A DNA stretch of 12,525 nucleotides from an uncultured Clostridia bacterium (GCA_947427325.1 CANEHP010000048.1:1-12525), one strand, 5' to 3'; counted from the first letter of the stretch, positions 1 to 6,958 are shown. Numbers and translations: made by a program. Notes: generated from the letters alone by a model not told the origin.

Positions 1-1136
1 AGCGTCTTTCGGTAACCCCCATCGCTATGCTTGCAGCTGCCGCAAAGGGCAGTCCCGTTAAATTTGCCAAAACCTTGCAGAAGGTTGCGGAGGGTACGGG
101 AGTTAATTACATCGGCGGTTATTCCGCTTTGGTTCACAAGGGATTTTCGGCAGGAGACAGGGAGCTTATTTCATCTATCCCCGAAGCCCTTTCCGAAACC
201 TCCAGGGTCTGCTCCTCCGTAAACATAGGCTCTACCCGCGCGGGCATAAATATGGACGCTGTAAAGCTTATGGGACAGATAATTGTTGACAGCGCAAAGG
301 CGACTGCCGGCGATCACTGCTTCGGTGCGGCAAAAATAGTTGTTTTCTGCAATGCGGTTGAGGACAATCCGTTTATGGCAGGAGCTTTTCACGGAGTGGG
401 AGAACCCGACACCGTTATAAACGTGGGCGTAAGCGGTCCGGGAGTTGTAAGGGCAGCCCTTGCGAAAATGCCGAACGCCAACATAAGCGAAATTGCGGAG
501 GTCATTAAAAGAACCGCCTTTAAAATAACCCGTATGGGACAGCTGGTAGGCACTGAAGCAAGCAAGGCTTTGGGCGTACCTTTCGGTATTGTGGATTTAT
601 CGCTTGCTCCCACCCCTGCCGTCGGAGACAGCGTAGCTCATATTTTAGAGGAAATGGGACTTGAAAGCTGCGGCGCTTACGGCACTACCGCCGCTCTTGC
701 CTTGCTTAACGACGCCGTTAAAAAGGGTGGCGTAATGGCTTCCTCTCACGTTGGCGGTCTTTCGGGCGCATTTATCCCCGTTTCCGAGGATGCGGGAATG
801 ATTGACGCAGCCAACTGCGGCTCACTTTGCCTTGAGAAGCTGGAAGCAATGACTGCGGTTTGTTCGGTAGGTCTTGATATGGTGGTAATTCCCGGGGATA
901 CTCCCGCTTCCGCTATTTCGGGAATTATTGCCGATGAAGCGGCAATAGGCATGGTAAACAGCAAAACTACCGCCGTGCGCGTAATTCCCGCTATCGGTAT
1001 GAAGGAGGGTGAAACTCTCGAATTTGGCGGGCTTTTCGGCAGCGGTCCCGTTATGAAGGTAAACAGGTTCGACTGCTCTAAGTTTATTGACAGGGGAGGA
1101 CGTATTCCCGCACCCTTGCAGAGTCTTAAAAATTAG
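1..1136 (+). CDS. UPF0210 (DUF711, 'PFL-like') family protein, 5' end outside the window
   Basis: The frame is open from base 3 to the TAG at 1134-1136 and runs off the left edge, so the N-terminus is missing. About 377 residues are visible, against roughly 450 for the full family. The first in-frame ATG (base 27) is internal: the codons before it read R-L-S-V-T-P-I-A, which matches the conserved S-V-T-P-I segment of UPF0210 proteins. The C-terminus G-G-R-I-P-A-P-L-Q-S-L-K-N is the family signature. Gly/Ala-rich stretches such as G-V-S-G-P-G-V-V and the acidic N-A-V-E-D-N-P-F-M-A-G-A-F-H-G also fit. The family is called PFL-like on fold grounds, but I see no glycyl-radical motif, and its function is not established. 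It is often next to a small ACT-domain (UPF0237) gene, which would lie to the left of this window. It is separated from the ATP synthase genes by about 400 bases and two hairpins, so it is probably a separate transcription unit. Confidence 0.9.
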   Translation, partial: RLSVTPIAMLAAAAKGSPVKFAKTLQKVAEGTGVNYIGGYSALVHKGFSAGDRELISSIPEALSETSRVCSSVNIGSTRAGINMDAVKLMGQIIVDSAKATAGDHCFGAAKIVVFCNAVEDNPFMAGAFHGVGEPDTVINVGVSGPGVVRAALAKMPNANISEIAEVIKRTAFKITRMGQLVGTEASKALGVPFGIVDLSLAPTPAVGDSVAHILEEMGLESCGAYGTTAALALLNDAVKKGGVMASSHVGGLSGAFIPVSEDAGMIDAANCGSLCLEKLEAMTAVCSVGLDMVVIPGDTPASAISGIIADEAAIGMVNSKTTAVRVIPAIGMKEGETLEFGGLFGSGPVMKVNRFDCSKFIDRGGRIPAPLQSLKN

Positions 1137-1203
1137 AGCGGGTTCACATAAAGCTCAGCATGCATCTTTTCGGCAAATTTTACCGATAACTTCGGTAAAA
1201 TTT
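1135..1203 (+). repeat. Diverged partial copy of the 162-bp dispersed repeat
   Basis: This stretch aligns without gaps, apart from one base near its end, to the left half of the repeat at 6957-7118. The best block, GCATCTTTTCGGCAAATTTT, is identical at 1162-1181 and 6984-7003. As in that copy, similarity begins within the TAG stop codon of the upstream gene. It ends near 1203, and the right half of the element is not recognisable. This copy also contains a perfect hairpin that the other lacks: 12-bp arms at 1175-1186 and 1192-1203 around the loop TAACT. There is no T-tract after it, so it is not a standard terminator. Confidence 0.75.
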
Positions 1204-1220
1204 CCTGACCTGAGCAATAC

Positions 1221-1271
1221 GGCAAGGCGGCGGTTATTTAAGCTCAATGCAATAACCGAGGAAGCTTTGCC
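1221..1271 (+). other. Imperfect long hairpin between UPF0210 and the ATP synthase operon
   Basis: The inner arms CGGTTATT (1231-1238) and AATAACCG (1251-1258) pair perfectly around a 12-base loop. The outer arms GGCAAGGC (1221-1228) and GCTTTGCC (1264-1271) pair with one G-T wobble. The outer stem is separated from the inner one by 2 bases on the left and 5 on the right. It could be a 3' UTR structure of the UPF0210 transcript or the remains of a repeat element. The function is unknown. Confidence 0.5.
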
Positions 1272-1276
1272 CTCTT

Positions 1277-1310
1277 ACCCTGCCGTTTTTGCGGCAGGGT
1301 TGGTTATTTG
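1277..1310 (+). terminator. Possible weak intrinsic terminator after the UPF0210 gene
   Basis: The arms ACCCTGCCG (1277-1285) and CGGCAGGGT (1292-1300) form a perfect 9-bp GC-rich stem with the 6-base loop TTTTTG. The sequence that follows, TGGTTATTTG, has only scattered T residues, so termination on the + strand may be inefficient. It is the best terminator candidate between UPF0210 and the ATP synthase promoter. Confidence 0.5.
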
Positions 1311-1421
1311 CGTTAATATCTCATCACACAAATAATAAACAAAAAATAAATGCGAATAATATCAAAAATTGAAAAATCTACCGAAATTTTTTAAAAGATT
1401 ATTGAAAAGATACTCTGATAG

Positions 1422-1450
1422 TTGAAAAAAATTTTTAATGGGTTTAAAAT
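1422..1450 (+). promoter_or_regulatory. Probable sigma-A-type promoter of the ATP synthase operon
   Basis: A -35 box TTGAAA (1422-1427) and a -10 box TAAAAT (1445-1450) are separated by exactly 17 bases. They sit in the very AT-rich stretch 1310-1500, which contains no gene. Transcription would start near 1457, leaving an untranslated leader of about 80 bases before the first gene. A second TTGAAA at 1402-1407 has no matching -10 at 17 bases. Apart from this promoter I see nothing convincing between 1310 and 1520. Confidence 0.55.
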
Positions 1451-1537
1451 ATAAACTGAAAAAAATCAATAACAGTTTCAGCTGCATAATATAAAAAATC
1501 CGAGTAAAAGAATGTAACGGGAAAGGTGGACGGCACA

Positions 1538-1876
1538 ATGCAAAGCACTGTTAACGGAAGTTCTATTCAAACTATTATAGAAATGGACAAAAAAGCGAGA
1601 GAAAAAGTAGCCAATGCTAAAAAAGAAGCGGAGGAAATTAATTCTGAGGCTGAGGGAAAGAAAAAGCAAATGCTTTCTGACTATTTGGAGCATTCCAAAA
1701 AACGCCTTGAAATGGTAAAACAAAGCTACCGCAAGGAAGCAGATAAAAAAATCAGCCAAATAAACGCCGAAAAGGACAAAAAAATATCCGACTTTGATAA
1801 AAAGCTTAATGAACACCGCAATTCCATGATGAACAGCATATTTGAAGCAGTTACCGGCTGCAAACGGAGGGCTTAG
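1538..1876 (+). CDS. ahaH: V/A-type ATP synthase subunit H (G-like peripheral stalk subunit)
   Basis: This 112-residue protein is highly charged and predicted to be almost entirely helical. Lys/Glu/Ala-rich heptads from about residue 12 to 95 (for example K-K-A-R-E-K-V-A-N-A-K-K-E-A-E-E-I) are typical of the long coiled-coil stator subunit that pairs with subunit E to hold A3B3 against rotation. I chose the ATG at 1538 because AAAGGTGG (1522-1529) lies 8 bases upstream. A GTG at 1526 would add four residues but overlaps this binding site. It is the first gene of the operon and ends 2 bases before ntpC. The assignment rests on length, coiled-coil composition and position, because this family is poorly conserved. 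Symbols differ: it is the equivalent of Enterococcus hirae NtpF and archaeal AhaH/AtpH. Confidence 0.8.
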   Translation: MQSTVNGSSIQTIIEMDKKAREKVANAKKEAEEINSEAEGKKKQMLSDYLEHSKKRLEMVKQSYRKEADKKISQINAEKDKKISDFDKKLNEHRNSMMNSIFEAVTGCKRRA

Positions 1877-1878
1877 TT

Positions 1879-2904
1879 ATGGCTGATGCAATTACCGCAA
1901 AAGCCAGAGCTATCTACGGCAAACGCCTTACCAAAGAGGATTACAACAATCTGCTTCACAAAAGCGGAGTGAGCGGAGTTGTGGCATATCTTAAAACTAC
2001 CGAAAAATACCGCAGCGCCTTTGCAAATGTCAACGAAACGCAAATACACAGAGGTCAGGTGGAACAAATTCTGGAAAAGCAAGTGTTCGAACTTTACAGT
2101 AAGCTTTGCCGCTTTATGTCGGCGGACAAGGACAGCTTTTGCGGATATTTGATAAAGGAATTGGAAATAAAGCAGATAGTTTCCGCTTTAATGCATATAA
2201 GCGTAAATTTGAAAGACGGTTATTTGTTGGAAATGCCGGCGTATCTTATGGGACATTTGTCCTTTGATTTAATGAAGCTTTCGAGAGCGTCAAGCTATAA
2301 AGAGGTTCTGGAGGTTATTTCGGATACCCCGTATTATAATGTATTAAAGCCGCTGCTGAACGACTCAAAAAAGGGTGAAAAGCTTGAAGAATGTGCAGTG
2401 GAGCTTTACAGCCATTTTATAAAATGGGCATTTAAAGCTATTGAAAAAGATTATAAGGGCGAGGATGCAAAGAGCTTAAAGGAAATTTTCTTAAGGCAGT
2501 CGGATTTATCAAATCTGATGATTTGTTACCGTAAAAAAAGTCTTTTTAACGAAAGTAAGGAGCAGATAAAAAAATCGCTTTATGAATGTTATTACAGAGT
2601 AACTCCCGCTATCATAGACGAAATACTTTCACAGCAGGACGCAGCCGAAAAGCTGCTCTCTCTGCTTAACAGAATTTATCTTAAAAACAAAATCGAATAT
2701 GATCCGATGTTTTTGGAAATAGCGGTTCGCCGATATAACAACAGATTTTTTAAAAAGCAGTTAAGCTTCACTTCCAACGGCGCTATGGCTTTGTACTCTC
2801 TTATGGGGCTGTGTCAGGTGGAAAGATCAAATTTGCAGAAAATAATTGAAAGCGCAAGATATAACCGTTCGCCCGAGGAAACGGAAAAGCTGTTGGTATA
2901 TTAG
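1879..2904 (+). CDS. ntpC: V/A-type ATP synthase subunit C (V-ATPase subunit d / AC39 homologue)
   Basis: The protein has 341 residues, within the usual 330-350 of the family. It is predicted all-helical without membrane segments, as expected for the funnel-shaped socket that sits on the c ring and receives the central stalk D-F. The N-terminus A-K-A-R-A-I-Y-G-K-R-L-T-K-E-D-Y resembles the family start, in which a short helix is followed by a 'leaf' of repeated three-helix units. The C-terminal part has the family-like Y-L-K-N-K-I-E-Y-D-P-M-F-L-E and A-R-Y-N-R-S-P-E-E-T. The start ATG is well supported by GGAGG at 1866-1870, 8 bases upstream and inside the end of the H gene, so the two genes are probably translationally coupled. 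An 83-base gap with an 18-bp tandem repeat follows before ntpI. Confidence 0.92.
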   Translation: MADAITAKARAIYGKRLTKEDYNNLLHKSGVSGVVAYLKTTEKYRSAFANVNETQIHRGQVEQILEKQVFELYSKLCRFMSADKDSFCGYLIKELEIKQIVSALMHISVNLKDGYLLEMPAYLMGHLSFDLMKLSRASSYKEVLEVISDTPYYNVLKPLLNDSKKGEKLEECAVELYSHFIKWAFKAIEKDYKGEDAKSLKEIFLRQSDLSNLMICYRKKSLFNESKEQIKKSLYECYYRVTPAIIDEILSQQDAAEKLLSLLNRIYLKNKIEYDPMFLEIAVRRYNNRFFKKQLSFTSNGAMALYSLMGLCQVERSNLQKIIESARYNRSPEETEKLLVY

Positions 2905-2915
2905 AGCTAAGCTAT

Positions 2916-2951
2916 ATGATCAAAAATATGATAATGATCAAAAATATGATA
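2916..2951 (+). repeat. Perfect 18-bp tandem repeat between ntpC and ntpI
   Basis: ATGATCAAAAATATGATA occurs twice back to back (2916-2933 and 2934-2951) with no mismatch, in the ntpC-ntpI gap. Each unit contains TGATCA and TATGATA. It may be a slippage product or a protein-binding or RNA-processing site. Nothing in the sequence decides between these. Confidence 0.9.
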
Positions 2952-2987
2952 TCCCCAATACAATAGAAAACCGGAAGGGCAATTCTA

Positions 2988-5336
2988 ATGGCTATTGAAA
3001 AAATGGCTCTCGTTCACATCGAGGGCGCACTGAAAAGAGTAAACAAAACCCTTATCAAATGCTGTGAAAGCTACTGCTTTCACATTATAACCTCCTCAAA
3101 AGGAGGCGATAACGGAAAAGGCTTTCGCTCCTTGAAGTCAAAAAGCCCCTTTGCGCCTATTATGAACAAAGCAAAGGCTCTTGCAGACGGCTTGGGAATA
3201 GAAATTAAAAAGGTTGACTATGATGATATTGATATGAATGTCACCATCGACTTTGATAATTACTATAAAGATATTGAAAGCAAATACAACGAGCTGTTTG
3301 AACAGAAGATTAAAATTGAGGAAGCGTTAAAGGATCACAGCGTCTCTCTTATGCAGGTGGAGAAATTGGCAGGTCTTGATACGGATTTCAGAGAAATTTT
3401 CGCTTGCAAATATGTTAAACTGAGATTTGGCAGACTCCCTCTTGACAGTGTTTTAAAGCTTGATTACTACGATGATAAAAACTTCATCTGCTATCATTTT
3501 AAAGAAGAAAACGGTTATTCTCAGATTTTATATGTCACTCCCGCCGCTGACGCAGTGGAGATAGACGATATTTTTAATTCGCTTTTCTTTGAGCGTGTTC
3601 ACCTTCCCGAATATATCCACGGCGACGCTGATGAAGCCAAAACCGAGCTGTTGAAATTTGTTAAAGAGGAAAATGCGCGCTTGGAAGAGGTTAAGGGAGA
3701 AATAGAGTCGTTAAAGCTTGAGGTTGAGGAAAATTTCCTAAAGGTTACAAGCAAATTAGCTTCCATTGACCAAAGCTATGACTTAAGACAAAATGTGGCA
3801 GCCGTTAATAACAAATTCTTTATGTCGGGATATGTTCCCAAAAGAAAACTTAAGGAATTTACCAAATCGGTTGAAAGCGTGGGAGATGTTAATGTTATTG
3901 AAAAGCCCGTTGACAGCGAACCTAACTCCCCGCCCCCTGTGCTTTTGCATAATTGCTGGCTGTTCAGACCCTTTGAAATGTTCGTTAAGATGTACGGACT
4001 TCCCAACTACAAGTGCTTTGACCCCACACCTTACGTGGCGGTAACATTTATGCTGATTTTCGGCATAATGTTCGGCGATCTGGGACAGGGACTCTTAATA
4101 ACGGTTTTGGGAATTATTCTTGACAAATGGAAGCATGTTAAGCTTGCTCCCATTATGCAGAGAATCGGTATTACCGCCGCATTGTTCGGCACGCTTTACG
4201 GTTCGGTGTTCGGAAACGAGGAGATAATAAAGCCCTTCTTTAAAATCCCTTCGGTATATGAGGCGCTGGGTTATTCCTCAGAGCCGAAGGATATATTCCA
4301 GATTTCCACCATCCTCCTTATTGCGGCAATAGGTATAGGCGTTGTGTTGGTGCTTATATCTATGGCAATGAATATTGTCACAAATATAAAAACATCGAAT
4401 TGGCTTTCCGAAGCGGTCATAAACCCTAACGGCATTGTGGGAATGATTTTCTATGCCTCTGCCGCTGTTGGCGCAGCTCTTACTCTTGGTATGGGAATAA
4501 ATGTGTTTACCGCTCCTTATGTTGCTTGCCTTATCGTGCTTCCATTGGTGCTGATGTTCTTAAAAGAGCCTATTATAAATCTTGTCAACAAGGTATTAAG
4601 ACCTAAGGCAAGAGATGACACTTCAAATATTGTTCATGCGGCAAAAACTTACAGTAATGCTGTTTCCGAATTGGATAGCGTAAACGAAAAGGAAAAAGTT
4701 CTTGATCAGCTTACAAGCTTGGGTTTTGTAAAAGCTCAATACGGCTTCCTTTCTCTTGACAGCTACAAGAAAATAAACTCCGCTGTTGACGGAAATTATG
4801 TATTCTACCCCTTCCAATCCGATGAAAACAATGTTTATGGCGTTTATATTGCTCCTGTTAAGGAAATGCCTGTGACAGAAAGAAGCTTTGCGGCCTTGGG
4901 CTTTAAGAAAATGAAAATGCCCGATCACATTGAGGATATACGCAAGGAGCAAAACCTTCACCTTTCCGACTATATGACGGAAGCAGTCAGGAAGGAGCAT
5001 AAAAGCGTTGGAAGCTTTATAATCGAAGGCTTTATTGAACTTTTTGAAGGATGTTTGAGCTATATAACCAACACTATGTCCTTCCTGCGTATCGGCGGAT
5101 TTATTTTGAGCCATGCGGGTATGATGCTGGTTGTATCTACTCTTGCAGGCAGTGAAACGTCTGTGAAATATTTCCTGGTCCAGATTTTGGGCAACCTGTT
5201 TGTAATAGGTATGGAAGGCTTCCTGGTAGGCATTCAGGTACTGCGTCTTGAGTTTTACGAAATATTCAGCAGATTTTATAAAGGCGACGGAAAGCCGTTT
5301 AGTCCGGTGGTTGCAACCTTTGACGCCGAGGACTGA
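2988..5336 (+). CDS. ntpI: V/A-type ATP synthase subunit I (a-subunit homologue) with an extra lobe in a membrane-domain loop
   Basis: This is the membrane stator that forms the ion half-channels next to the c ring. GGAAGGG (2973-2979) lies 8 bases before the ATG. Residues 1-320 form the cytoplasmic arm: a proximal lobe (1-90), coiled-coil helices (about 92-130 and 217-265), and a distal alpha/beta lobe (about 138-213) ending in the family-like F-F-E-R-V-H-L-P-E. Hydrophobic segments lie near 349-378, 393-412, 438-465, 482-503 and 507-525, and the family motifs F-G-I-M-F-G-D-L-G-Q-G (358-368) and L-Y-G-S-V-F-G (403-409) are present. The coupling arginine is R701 in M-S-F-L-R-I-G-G, with a second conserved arginine R753 in V-L-R-L-E-F. 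At 782 residues it is longer than the roughly 650 usual for bacterial subunit I. The excess is a soluble stretch (about 541-672) before the R701 helix that resembles the protein's own distal lobe. Confidence 0.95.
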   Translation: MAIEKMALVHIEGALKRVNKTLIKCCESYCFHIITSSKGGDNGKGFRSLKSKSPFAPIMNKAKALADGLGIEIKKVDYDDIDMNVTIDFDNYYKDIESKYNELFEQKIKIEEALKDHSVSLMQVEKLAGLDTDFREIFACKYVKLRFGRLPLDSVLKLDYYDDKNFICYHFKEENGYSQILYVTPAADAVEIDDIFNSLFFERVHLPEYIHGDADEAKTELLKFVKEENARLEEVKGEIESLKLEVEENFLKVTSKLASIDQSYDLRQNVAAVNNKFFMSGYVPKRKLKEFTKSVESVGDVNVIEKPVDSEPNSPPPVLLHNCWLFRPFEMFVKMYGLPNYKCFDPTPYVAVTFMLIFGIMFGDLGQGLLITVLGIILDKWKHVKLAPIMQRIGITAALFGTLYGSVFGNEEIIKPFFKIPSVYEALGYSSEPKDIFQISTILLIAAIGIGVVLVLISMAMNIVTNIKTSNWLSEAVINPNGIVGMIFYASAAVGAALTLGMGINVFTAPYVACLIVLPLVLMFLKEPIINLVNKVLRPKARDDTSNIVHAAKTYSNAVSELDSVNEKEKVLDQLTSLGFVKAQYGFLSLDSYKKINSAVDGNYVFYPFQSDENNVYGVYIAPVKEMPVTERSFAALGFKKMKMPDHIEDIRKEQNLHLSDYMTEAVRKEHKSVGSFIIEGFIELFEGCLSYITNTMSFLRIGGFILSHAGMMLVVSTLAGSETSVKYFLVQILGNLFVIGMEGFLVGIQVLRLEFYEIFSRFYKGDGKPFSPVVATFDAED

Positions 5337-5423
5337 CAGCTATCAAAAAAACAAACAAGGGAACTACCCTTAAATAATTAAAAAATAATAAAAAAAAATA
5401 TTTTCTATTCGGAGGAACTAAAA

Positions 5424-5864
5424 ATGGATAAAGCATATCTCTTTCTCTTACCTTTAATTGCAGTAGCTCTTATTATTATACCTCTTGTAATTGCCGTAAA
5501 GCGCAGGAAATCGGGCAAGCCCGTAAGCATAAGGAAGTCGATTCTTGTTAACGCCTGTTCCTTTATCGGCTGTATGGCACTGATGATTTGTGTAATGCCC
5601 GCTTTTGTAGGAGCAGAGGGCGCAGATGCGGCGGCGGAAGCAGCCGACGGTCTTTCGAAGGGTATGCAGTATTTGGCTGCGGCTCTTTCCACAGGTCTTG
5701 CAACAATAGGTACGGGTCTTGCGGTAGGTCATGCAGCTCCTGCGGCTATCGGAGCTACCAGCGAGGACGATAAGAACTTCACAAAGTCGCTTATTTTCGT
5801 TGCCCTTGGCGAAGGCGTTGCGATTTACGGCTTACTTATTTCTATCCTTATTCTGTTCAGCTGA
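5424..5864 (+). CDS. ntpK: V/A-type ATP synthase subunit K (proteolipid, c-ring subunit)
   Basis: The protein has 146 residues and a strong GGAGGA (5411-5416) 7 bases before the ATG, fitting a subunit needed in many copies per enzyme. The C-terminal hairpin (about 77-145) is a clear proteolipid: a Gly/Ala-rich helix (L-A-A-A-L-S-T-G-L-A-T-I-G-T-G-L-A), a polar loop S-E-D-D-K-N-F-T (113-120), and a helix carrying the ion-binding glutamate E130 in A-L-G-E-G-V-A-I-Y-G. Two further hydrophobic segments precede it (about 5-25 and 39-63), split by the basic K-R-R-K-S-G-K, followed by an Ala/acidic linker (64-76). Neither has a membrane carboxylate, so there is one ion site per protein. The second segment resembles a signal peptide, which could be cleaved near 63-66 as in some bacterial V-type proteolipids; this is inference. 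The sodium-type Glu-Thr/Ser pair and nearby Gln are absent, which hints at proton coupling. Confidence 0.92.
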   Translation: MDKAYLFLLPLIAVALIIIPLVIAVKRRKSGKPVSIRKSILVNACSFIGCMALMICVMPAFVGAEGADAAAEAADGLSKGMQYLAAALSTGLATIGTGLAVGHAAPAAIGATSEDDKNFTKSLIFVALGEGVAIYGLLISILILFS

Positions 5865-5872
5865 TTTAATAA

Positions 5873-5981
5873 GGGGCTGTAAAAGTTGACGGTTGAAGGG
5901 GGTAAGACTCCTTAAGGACATTTTTAATCGACGAAGACGCTCCACAACTGTCAACCGTAAACTGTCAACTGTTTCAGCCCC
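5873..5981 (+). repeat. 109-bp imperfect inverted-repeat element between ntpK and ntpF (subunit F gene)
   Basis: The ends are GGGGCTG (5873-5879) and CAGCCCC (5975-5981). Inside them, AGTTGAC (5884-5890) pairs with GTCAACT (5964-5970), and GGTTGA (5891-5896) pairs with TCAACC (5951-5956). The right arm has 7 extra bases between the last two blocks. It also carries a direct repeat AACTGTCAAC at 5946-5955 and 5960-5969, with a period of 14. The central 5897-5950 has the palindrome CCTTAAGG. It fills nearly the whole gap between the two genes and has no coding potential. It looks like a small MITE-type repeat, but no second copy is in the window. In mRNA it would form a large stem-loop without a T-tract. 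Confidence 0.75.
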
Positions 5982-6021
5982 GGCATTACATTTCTGATTA
6001 TTTTTTCGGAAGGATTATCTG

Positions 6022-6330
6022 ATGAAGTTTTATCTTATAAGCGACAACACCGATACCCTTATGGGTATGCGTTTGGCGGGAATTGAGGGCGTTTTGGCTC
6101 ACGAATACAGTGAGGTAACGGAGCAGCTTGACATAGCTATGAAGGATAAGGACGTTGCCATTATCCTTATAACAAAGAAGCTTGTTGACATATGCAGAGA
6201 CAAGGTCTACGAGCTTAAGCTTAACTGTCCCAAGCCCTTGATAGTTGAAATCTCCGATCGTCACGGCGACAGCAAAATCGCTCAAACTATCAGCGAATAC
6301 GTTAACGAGGCTATCGGTCTTAAAATTTAG
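6022..6330 (+). CDS. ntpG: V/A-type ATP synthase subunit F (central stalk)
   Basis: The protein has 102 residues, the normal length. The fold pattern matches subunit F: a first strand K-F-Y-L-I-S-D, a loop with the typical G-M-R-L-A-G-I-E-G, a strand V-A-I-I-L-I-T-K-K-L (about 50-59), then P-L-I-V-E-I-S-D-R-H-G, and a C-terminal helix that contacts subunit D. It forms the D-F rotor shaft with ntpD and touches subunit C. GGAAGG (6008-6013) lies 8 bases before the ATG. The gap to the next gene is 46 bases. Symbols vary: Enterococcus hirae calls this subunit NtpG, while other schemes use ntpF or atpF. Confidence 0.93.
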   Translation: MKFYLISDNTDTLMGMRLAGIEGVLAHEYSEVTEQLDIAMKDKDVAIILITKKLVDICRDKVYELKLNCPKPLIVEISDRHGDSKIAQTISEYVNEAIGLKI

Positions 6331-6376
6331 AACTGATTCAACAATTTTTATCGGAACAACGGAAAGGATTAAGGCT

Positions 6377-6958
6377 ATGGATATTTTGGAGAAAACAGCC
6401 CGTTTTGAAGAGGCTATCAATAAAGCCGCCGATGAGGAAATCAACGCTTTGCTTGACGAAGCAAAAAGGAAGGCGCAGGACGCAGTTAAGTGCGCCGACG
6501 AGGAATACCTGGAGGAATGCTTCCATACCGTTTCGGAAGAAACAAAGAACATAAAAAGAAATTTAGCTCATCAAGTTTCTCAAAAGGAGTTTAAAGCTTC
6601 AAAGGAAATTTTTGCTCACCGCAGCATGAGGGTAAATGAGTTTTTCGAAAATTTGGAAAAGGAAATAGCTGAATTTTCCAAAACTCCTGAATATGAAAAA
6701 AGACTTATTGCATTAACGGAGGAAACGGAAAATGATAATTCCTTTGACGAAAATACCGTAATTTATGTTAAGCCCGATGATGTGGATAAGATAAAAAAGC
6801 ATTATCCCAATATAAACGTATGCGGCGACAAAAAGATTAAATTAGGCGGAGTCTCGGTGTTTTTCCCCGAAAAATCTGTTTTTGCGGATAAAACCTTTGA
6901 CAGCGCCTTTGCCGAACAAAAAGCGGAATTTGTCAACAACAGCATTATGCAGCTTTAG
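6377..6958 (+). CDS. ntpE: V/A-type ATP synthase subunit E (peripheral stalk)
   Basis: The protein has 193 residues, close to the usual 190-200. The N-terminal 100 or so residues are a charged helix (A-A-D-E-E-I-N-A-L-L-D-E-A-K-R-K-A) that should form the coiled coil with subunit H. The C-terminal part (about 105-193) is the alpha/beta head that binds the top of A3B3, with the pattern V-I-Y-V-K-P-D-D, G-D-K-K-I-K-L-G-G-V-S-V-F and a final F-A-E-Q-K-A-E-F. An upstream in-frame start at 6245 lies inside the subunit F gene and would add 44 unrelated residues. I chose the ATG at 6377 because GGAAAGGA (6361-6368) precedes it by 8 bases and the protein then begins like other E subunits. Its TAG stop overlaps the first bases of the 162-bp repeat element. 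Confidence 0.92.
   Translation: MDILEKTARFEEAINKAADEEINALLDEAKRKAQDAVKCADEEYLEECFHTVSEETKNIKRNLAHQVSQKEFKASKEIFAHRSMRVNEFFENLEKEIAEFSKTPEYEKRLIALTEETENDNSFDENTVIYVKPDDVDKIKKHYPNINVCGDKKIKLGGVSVFFPEKSVFADKTFDSAFAEQKAEFVNNSIMQL

Noticed and set aside
1087..1335. Open frame of 82 codons overlapping the end of UPF0210, and a similar one of 79 codons at 6882-7121, sharing the peptide H-A-S-F-R-Q-I-L-P-I-T
   Set aside because: The shared peptide is the translation of the dispersed repeat, not a protein family. Both frames overlap real genes, and neither has a convincing start or binding site.
2916..2951. Tandem repeat as the start of a CRISPR-like array
   Set aside because: There are only two units, directly adjacent with no spacers, and no cas gene is nearby.
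4623..5114. 163-codon open frame on the minus strand within ntpI
   Set aside because: It is antisense to the well-conserved subunit I frame, whose inserted lobe and R701 region read sensibly on the + strand.
5337..5423. Small hairpin AAGGG/CCCTT with A-rich sequence in the ntpI-ntpK gap as an internal terminator
   Set aside because: The stem is only 5 bp and there is no T-tract on the + strand, so it is unlikely to stop transcription before ntpK.
5998..6552. 184-codon open frame on the minus strand across the subunit F and E genes
   Set aside because: It is the antisense shadow of two clearly recognisable ATP synthase genes, and its Ser/Leu-rich sequence matches no family I know.
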